A stretch of DNA of 64,000 nt, taken from contig NZ_PISD01000013.1 in assembly GCF_002835735.1 (NCBI RefSeq), positions 171,132 through 235,131 of the forward strand, given 5' to 3'. The DNA comes from Cytobacillus horneckiae. Lineage in GTDB: Bacteria > Bacillota > Bacilli > Bacillales > Cytobacillaceae. The translations under genes and the position numbers were made by a program. The notes under the pieces are model-generated. The model was not told where the DNA came from and did no database searches. It was given only the letters and a program-made list of their open reading frames with translations. This document shows, in pieces, positions 59,717 to 64,000 of the stretch (the stretch's first letter is position 1; the number at the start of each line of letters is the position of its first letter).

Positions 59717-61891
59717 GTGGAGAAAACGATAGATAAGAACGAGCAAGTAATGACAGTCATAGCTAAGGAACAGTCATTATCATTAAAACAAGTGAAAAAT
59801 ACGATTTCCCTTATTGAAGAAGGCAACACGGTCCCTTTTATTGCGCGATATAGAAAAGAAATGACAGGTGCTCTTGATGAAGTTCAAATTCGAGATATAG
59901 TTGAACGCTGGCAGTACATACAAAACTTAGACCAAAGAAAAGATGAAGTGACTCGTTTAATAGATGAACAAGGAAAGCTTACTCCGGAACTCTCTCAACA
60001 AATAGAAAAAGCATCTAAATTACAAGAAGTAGAAGATTTATATCGTCCCTATAAGCAAAAAAGACGGACGAAAGCCACGGTCGCAAAAGAAAAAGGACTT
60101 GAACCATTCGCGCAATGGATTCTGGCATTTTCATCAGATATTTCTCCAGATGAAAAAGCAAGCCAATTCATTAATGAAGAAAAAGGTGTTTCTTCTATTG
60201 AAGAAGCATTTGCAGGCGCGAAAGATATCATTGCTGAAACGGTGTCTGATGACGCGGACAGCCGAAAAGGGATTCGGCTTGAGACGTATAAAAATGGGAA
60301 AGTAGAATCAACTCTCAAAGACGAAACAAAAGATGAGAAAAAAGTATATGAAATGTACTATGAGTATGATGAGAGTGTAGCAAAGATTGTTCCTCACCGA
60401 ATTCTTGCCTTAAACCGCGGAGAAAAAGAAGAGGTTTTAAGGATTGGTGTTAAGTCAAATGCCGAGAGGATATTAAATGAACTTAATAAGAGGTGGATTA
60501 AAAAACCGCACTCGCCAAGTGCAGACATAGTGAAAGAAGCGATAGAGGGTGCATATAAGCGTCTGATACAACCTTCTATTGAAAGAGAAATACGTGGAGA
60601 GCTAACAGAGAAAGCGGAAGAGCAGGCAATTAAAATCTTTTCTGAGAATTTAAGAAAGCTATTGCTGCAGCCTCCTTTAAAGGGCAAGGTCGTCCTCGCC
60701 GTTGATCCTGCGTATAGAACAGGCTGTAAAATGGCAGTGATAGATGAGACAGGCAAAGTATTAAAAATCGAGGTTATCTACCCGCATCCCCCTGTCTCAA
60801 AACAGAAAGAAGCAAAGTCAAAGGTCATTCAATTATTAAAAAGCTTTCATGTAAAAATGGTCGCGATAGGTAATGGCACTGCATCGAGGGAAACAGAGCA
60901 GTTTATTGCCGATATTTTGAAGGAAGTAAATGAAGAAATTTTTTACTTAATCGTCAATGAAGCGGGAGCAAGTGTGTACTCTGCTTCAGATATTGCCCGT
61001 GAAGAATTTCCTGAACTTCAAGTGGAAGAAAGAAGTGCGGTATCTATTGGACGTCGACTTCAAGATCCTCTTGCAGAGTTAGTAAAGATTGATCCAAAAT
61101 CAGTAGGGGTCGGTCAATATCAGCATGATGTATCACAGAAAAAGCTGACAGAATCGCTCGACTTCGTGGTTGAAACAGCCGTTAACCAAGTTGGGGTAAA
61201 CGTGAATACAGCTTCAACTTCCTTGCTTCAGCATGTTGCTGGCTTATCCAAGACTGTAGCAAATAATATTGTGAAAAAGCGGGAGGAAGAAGGGAAATTT
61301 GTCAGCCGAAAACAGCTAAAGAAAATTCCAAGGCTCGGTGCAAAAACATATGAACAAGCGATTGGATTTTTACGTATAATCGATGGTGAAGAGCCTTTAG
61401 ACCGTACAGGCATCCACCCGGAAACTTACTCAGAAGTAAATAAGCTATTGGATAGATTGAATTTAAGCAGTGCGGACTTAGGTACGCCTTCTTTGAGAGA
61501 TTCGTTATCACATATTGATATAAAAGAAACGGCTGGCGAATTAGGAATTGGCGAATTAACTTTATCGGATATTATTGATGCATTAGTTAAACCTGGCCGG
61601 GATCCTCGTGATGAGCTTCCTGCACCACTGTTAAAACAAGATGTCCTTCAGCTTGATGACTTAAATGAAGGCATGGAACTGCAAGGAACCGTTCGCAATG
61701 TAGTGGACTTTGGGGCATTTGTAGATATAGGCGTTAAACAAGATGGTCTTGTTCATATTTCGAAGCTCAGCAATAAATTTGTCAAACACCCTTTAGATGT
61801 TGTCTCAGTTGGTGATGTCGTAACAGTTTGGGTTGATTCAGTGGATAAAAACAAAGGAAGAGTGGCATTAACGATGCTTTCTCCCAAATAA
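59717..61891 (+). CDS. tex: Tex family RNA-binding transcription accessory protein
   Basis: The 724-residue protein is Tex (B. subtilis YdcI). It has an N-terminal helical domain (SLLEEGNTVPFIARYRKEMTG-like), a YqgF-like domain (LAVDPAYRTGCKMAVIDETGKVL), a helix-hairpin-helix pair (KKREEEGKFVSRKQLKKIPRLG) and a C-terminal S1 domain (GMELQGTVRNVVDFGAFVDIGV). It binds nucleic acid, with a role near RNA polymerase that is only partly known. The start is GTG 59717, 7 bases after GGAGG; the ATG at 59711 touches that site. Confidence 0.93.
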   Translation: MEKTIDKNEQVMTVIAKEQSLSLKQVKNTISLIEEGNTVPFIARYRKEMTGALDEVQIRDIVERWQYIQNLDQRKDEVTRLIDEQGKLTPELSQQIEKASKLQEVEDLYRPYKQKRRTKATVAKEKGLEPFAQWILAFSSDISPDEKASQFINEEKGVSSIEEAFAGAKDIIAETVSDDADSRKGIRLETYKNGKVESTLKDETKDEKKVYEMYYEYDESVAKIVPHRILALNRGEKEEVLRIGVKSNAERILNELNKRWIKKPHSPSADIVKEAIEGAYKRLIQPSIEREIRGELTEKAEEQAIKIFSENLRKLLLQPPLKGKVVLAVDPAYRTGCKMAVIDETGKVLKIEVIYPHPPVSKQKEAKSKVIQLLKSFHVKMVAIGNGTASRETEQFIADILKEVNEEIFYLIVNEAGASVYSASDIAREEFPELQVEERSAVSIGRRLQDPLAELVKIDPKSVGVGQYQHDVSQKKLTESLDFVVETAVNQVGVNVNTASTSLLQHVAGLSKTVANNIVKKREEEGKFVSRKQLKKIPRLGAKTYEQAIGFLRIIDGEEPLDRTGIHPETYSEVNKLLDRLNLSSADLGTPSLRDSLSHIDIKETAGELGIGELTLSDIIDALVKPGRDPRDELPAPLLKQDVLQLDDLNEGMELQGTVRNVVDFGAFVDIGVKQDGLVHISKLSNKFVKHPLDVVSVGDVVTVWVDSVDKNKGRVALTMLSPK

Positions 61892-61895
61892 ATAA

Positions 61896-61928
61896 TGAAC
61901 ACTGCTTATGATGAGCAGTGTTTTTTTC
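61896..61928. terminator. Terminator shared by tex and cmpA ends
   Basis: AACACTGCT / AGCAGTGTT stem followed by TTTTTTT on the plus strand. Its right arm lies in the last codons of the convergent cmpA. Confidence 0.8.
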
Positions 61929-62022
61929 TGTAAAAAAACCAGCATTGGTTTAATAGTTTAATTTGATAATGATCTTTTTCAAAAAAAGCGCGCTGCATTT
62001 GATTTTGAAACCATACAGGCAT
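61906..62022 (-). CDS. cmpA: Cortex morphogenetic protein CmpA
   Basis: This 38-codon frame reads MPVWFQNQMQRAFFEKDHYQ, then IKLLNQCWFFYRKKHCSS. It closely resembles the 37-residue B. subtilis CmpA and lies in the same place between tex (ydcI) and ydcK. CmpA acts in the mother cell as a quality-control factor that helps ClpXP degrade SpoIVA when spore assembly fails. GGGAGG lies 7 bases before ATG 62022. Its presence shows that the organism belongs to an endospore-forming lineage. Too short for most gene callers. Confidence 0.9.
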   Translation of the reverse strand: MPVWFQNQMQRAFFEKDHYQIKLLNQCWFFYRKKHCSS

Positions 62023-62164
62023 CTCGTTTCCTCCCTTTAGCAAGCATTTTTCACAGGAATTATGTTATTCTGATCATAATGTATATATAGTGTATGCTCC
62101 CATAGGTTGTCACGTTCCGGTAAATTAACCGTAAGATACCTATTGGGCTATAGGGAGAGGTTTA

Positions 62165-62641
62165 ATGAGAGACAAGGAATTGCAATGGCTAGTAGAAGAA
62201 GTTTCATTGAAGTACTTTGACAAGCCGTTCCGTCATCAAGCATTCTTTAATAGCAGATTAAAAACGACAGGCGGGCGCTATATGCTCTCTGATCATAGAA
62301 TAGAAATTAACAGGGCATATCTTGAACAATTAGGCATGGATGAGCTAATTGGCATTATTAAACATGAGCTTTGCCATTATCACCTTCATATAGAAGGAAA
62401 AGGCTATCAGCATCGTGATAAAGATTTTAAAGATTTAATGATAAAAGTAGATGCACCCCGGTTCTGTTCAGCATTACCACAACAGCAAAAAAGGAAAAGC
62501 AATAAAACCATCTTTTATCAATGTGTAAACTGTCATCAAGTCTATCGAAGGAAACGCCGAATGGATACGAAAAAATATGTTTGCGGCAAATGTCGGGGTA
62601 AATTATTGCTGATGACGCCGGAAGATGCAATGAAAGGCTAA
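62165..62641 (+). CDS. ydcK: SprT-like metalloprotease family protein
   Basis: The 158-residue SprT-family protein has the zinc-protease motif HELCHYH at residues 67-73 and a C-terminal zinc ribbon ([10 protein letters not shown] and YVCGKCRGK). Family members are metalloprotease-like; the bacterial role is not established. ATG 62165 follows GGGAGAGG. It is the last protein gene before the tRNA cluster, matching the B. subtilis order. Confidence 0.9.
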   Translation: MRDKELQWLVEEVSLKYFDKPFRHQAFFNSRLKTTGGRYMLSDHRIEINRAYLEQLGMDELIGIIKHELCHYHLHIEGKGYQHRDKDFKDLMIKVDAPRFCSALPQQQKRKSNKTIFYQCVNCHQVYRRKRRMDTKKYVCGKCRGKLLLMTPEDAMKG

Positions 62642-62684
62642 TTAGTTAATGAAAAAATATCTTAGGATAGTTTTAAAAACATGC

Positions 62685-62713
62685 TTGACTTTTAAAATAT
62701 AGGTTATTATAAT
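62685..62713 (+). promoter_or_regulatory. Promoter of the tRNA cluster
   Basis: TTGACT-N17-TATAAT, about 70 bases before tRNA-Asn. Confidence 0.85.
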
Positions 62714-62783
62714 TTAAAGAGTCGATAAGGCGCCATTGATTAACCAGCTTGGATTAATGCCTAGAGAGACAATTTATAATTAT

Positions 62784-62858
62784 TCCGCAGTAGCTCAGTG
62801 GTAGAGCATTCGGCTGTTAACCGAACGGTCGTAGGTTCGAATCCTACCTGCGGAGCCA
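62784..62858 (+). tRNA. tRNA-Asn (GTT)
   Basis: Complete cloverleaf with acceptor TCCGCAG / CTGCGGA, anticodon loop CTGTTAA, T-loop GGTTCGAATCC, and encoded CCA. Confidence 0.95.
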
Positions 62859-62862
62859 TAAC

Positions 62863-62953
62863 GGGGAAGTACTCAAGTGGCTGAAGAGGCGCCCCTGCTA
62901 AGGGTGTAGGTCGGGCAACCGGCGCGAGGGTTCAAATCCCTCCTTCTCCGCCA
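62863..62953 (+). tRNA. tRNA-Ser (GCT)
   Basis: Class II tRNA of 91 bases with long variable arm; anticodon GCT in CCCCTGCTAAGGG; GGTTCAAATCC T-arm; CCA encoded. Confidence 0.95.
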
Positions 62954-62983
62954 GAATAATACATAAGCGAATTATTTTATCAT

Positions 62984-63055
62984 GGCCCGTTGGTCAAGCG
63001 GTTAAGACACCGCCCTTTCACGGCGGTAACACGGGTTCGAATCCCGTACGGGTCA
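62984..63055 (+). tRNA. tRNA-Glu (TTC)
   Basis: Acceptor GGCCCGT / ACGGGTC, anticodon TTC in CCTTTCACGG, T-arm GGTTCGAATCC. CCA is not encoded; the sequence after the discriminator A is TTTTT. Confidence 0.93.
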
Positions 63056-63079
63056 TTTTTTTTTTCTAAGATTGCTTTA

Positions 63080-63156
63080 GGTCCGGTAGTTCAGCTGGTT
63101 AGAATGCCTGCCTGTCACGCAGGAGGTCGCGGGTTCGAGTCCCGTCCGGACCGCCA
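63080..63156 (+). tRNA. tRNA-Asp (GTC)
   Basis: Acceptor GGTCCGG / CCGGACC, anticodon GTC in CCTGTCACG, CCA encoded. Confidence 0.95.
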
Positions 63157-63171
63157 TAATATTTTTGTTGT

Positions 63172-63246
63172 TGGGCTATAGCCAAGTGGTAAGGCAACGG
63201 ACTTTGACTCCGTCATTCGTAGGTTCGAATCCTGCTAGCCCAGCCA
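63172..63246 (+). tRNA. tRNA-Gln (TTG)
   Basis: Acceptor TGGGCTA / TAGCCCA, anticodon TTG in ACTTTGACT, CCA encoded. Confidence 0.95.
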
Positions 63247-63286
63247 TTTTTTATTTTTAAGATTTTTTTTGAAACAGAACATAAAT

Positions 63287-63362
63287 GAGCCATTAGCTCA
63301 GTTGGTAGAGCATCTGACTTTTAATCAGAGGGTCGAAGGTTCGAGTCCTTCATGGCTCACCA
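63287..63362 (+). tRNA. tRNA-Lys (TTT)
   Basis: Acceptor GAGCCAT / ATGGCTC, anticodon TTT in ACTTTTAATC, CCA encoded. Confidence 0.95.
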
Positions 63363-63372
63363 TTTATAACTC

Positions 63373-63454
63373 GCGGGTGTGGCGGAATTGGCAGACGCAC
63401 TAGACTTAGGATCTAGCGCCGCAAGGCGTGGGGGTTCGACTCCCTTCACCCGCA
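63373..63454 (+). tRNA. tRNA-Leu (TAG)
   Basis: Class II tRNA; acceptor GCGGGTG / CACCCGC; anticodon TAG in CTTAGGA; CCA not encoded. Confidence 0.93.
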
Positions 63455-63465
63455 TCAAAAAAACG

Positions 63466-63494
63466 TTGTGCTATCACTGATCTTGTGTTACAAT
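63466..63494 (+). promoter_or_regulatory. Internal promoter within the tRNA cluster
   Basis: TTGTGC-N17-TACAAT with TG one base before the -10, between the two tRNA-Leu genes. Confidence 0.55.
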
Positions 63495-63514
63495 AATCTT
63501 TGTCGCTTAATTAA

Positions 63515-63601
<87 letters not shown>

Positions 63602-63611
63602 AAAAAAGTTA

Positions 63612-63643
63612 TTGACACACAATTGAAGTTATGTTAGTATAAT
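63612..63643 (+). promoter_or_regulatory. Internal promoter before tRNA-Arg
   Basis: TTGACA followed after 17 bases by TAGTAT, overlapping a TATAAT at 63638-63643. Confidence 0.6.
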
Positions 63644-63659
63644 AGAGTTGCTTCTAAGG

Positions 63660-63736
63660 GCGCCCGTAGCTCAATTGGATAGAGCGTTTGACTACGGATC
63701 AAAAGGTTAGGGGTTCGACTCCTCTCGGGCGCGCCA
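63660..63736 (+). tRNA. tRNA-Arg (ACG)
   Basis: Acceptor GCGCCCG / CGGGCGC, anticodon ACG in GACTACGGATC, CCA encoded. The A34 is normally deaminated to inosine. Confidence 0.95.
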
Positions 63737-63748
63737 TACATACCATAC

Positions 63749-63825
63749 CGGGAAGTAGCTCAGCTTGGTAGAGCACTTGGTTTGGGACCAAGGGGTCGCA
63801 GGTTCGAATCCTGTCTTCCCGACCA
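63749..63825 (+). tRNA. tRNA-Pro (TGG)
   Basis: Acceptor CGGGAAG / CTTCCCG, anticodon TGG in GTTTGGGAC, CCA encoded. Confidence 0.95.
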
Positions 63826-63851
63826 TTTCATTCATATAATCATACATTCAT

Positions 63852-63925
63852 GCGGGTGTAGTTTAGTGGTAAAACCTCAGCCTTCCAAGCTGATGATGAG
63901 GGTTCGATTCCCTTCACCCGCTCCA
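63852..63925 (+). tRNA. tRNA-Gly (TCC)
   Basis: Acceptor GCGGGTG / CACCCGC, anticodon TCC in CCTTCCAAG, CCA encoded. Confidence 0.95.
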
Positions 63926-64000
63926 AAAAAGATTGATCTTTGAAAACTGAACGAACAAAAAACGTCAACGTTAATTCTAAAAAAACAGCTGATTATACAG
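63926..64000 (+). other. rRNA operon leader at the window edge
   Basis: The segment ATCTTTGAAAACTGAACGAA is typical of Bacillus rRNA operon leaders and spacers. The 16S gene itself is not in the window. Confidence 0.65.

Overview
The window comes from a low-GC Gram-positive, endospore-forming member of the Bacillaceae. The evidence is AGGAGG-type ribosome binding sites, frequent TTG and GTG starts, intrinsic terminators after most operons, a complete SigB partner-switching locus, the sporulation gene cmpA, and a gene order at the right end (ddl-murF-cshA-ydbS-ydbT-ydcA-acpS-ydcC-alr-ndoAI-ndoA-rsbRA..rsbX-tex-cmpA-ydcK-tRNAs) that matches the Bacillus subtilis ydb/ydc region. The species cannot be named from sequence alone.

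Left part (1-22 kb). This is a mosaic of small transcription units: the end of a beta-lactamase-like gene, an APH-type kinase, a DUF4395 membrane protein, a multi-repeat mechanosensitive-type channel with a SigB-like promoter, an M15 peptidase, a GNAT acetyltransferase, a PPOX flavoprotein and an EamA transporter. A TetR regulator is divergent from an RND/MMPL exporter and its heptad-repeat partner. Then follow brnQ (CodY-like box), dps (perfect PerR box), a VTT/DedA-like protein, a TauE transporter, a noncoding 52-bp tandem array, argS behind a T-box leader, rodA and mgtE.

Middle (23.3-35.6 kb). A cobalamin riboswitch controls a thirteen-gene, largely translationally coupled B12 salvage operon. 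It encodes uptake (btuF, btuC, a BtuD-CbiZ fusion), cobinamide remodelling (cbiB, cobD, cobU, cobQ, cobS, cobC, a second degenerate CobU-like protein), adenosylation (PduO type), and what looks like alpha-ribazole uptake and phosphorylation (CblT/CblS-like) in place of CobT. No corrin-ring synthesis genes are present, so the operon serves salvage. The two CobU-like proteins have complementary motif losses. The operon's 3' region carries a Fur-box-like palindrome, a strong hairpin and a terminator that could form a separate small RNA.

Right part (35.6-64 kb). After a dicarboxylate symporter come ddl and murF, then a lineage-specific insert of three tiny membrane proteins, a YtrA-type GntR-controlled ABC operon and an esterase. 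The conserved block resumes with cshA, the YdbS/YdbT PH-domain pair, rhomboid, acpS, ydcC, alr, the MazEF-type ndoAI-ndoA module and the eight-gene rsb-sigB operon with an internal SigB promoter before rsbV. tex, the 38-codon cmpA and the SprT-like ydcK follow, then eleven tRNA genes. The last 75 bases look like the leader of an rRNA operon that starts just beyond the edge.

Two repeat families stand out: the 52-bp tandem array at 16.6-17.0 kb, and a dispersed element of about 55 bp present three times (1.6, 15.5 and 49.8 kb).
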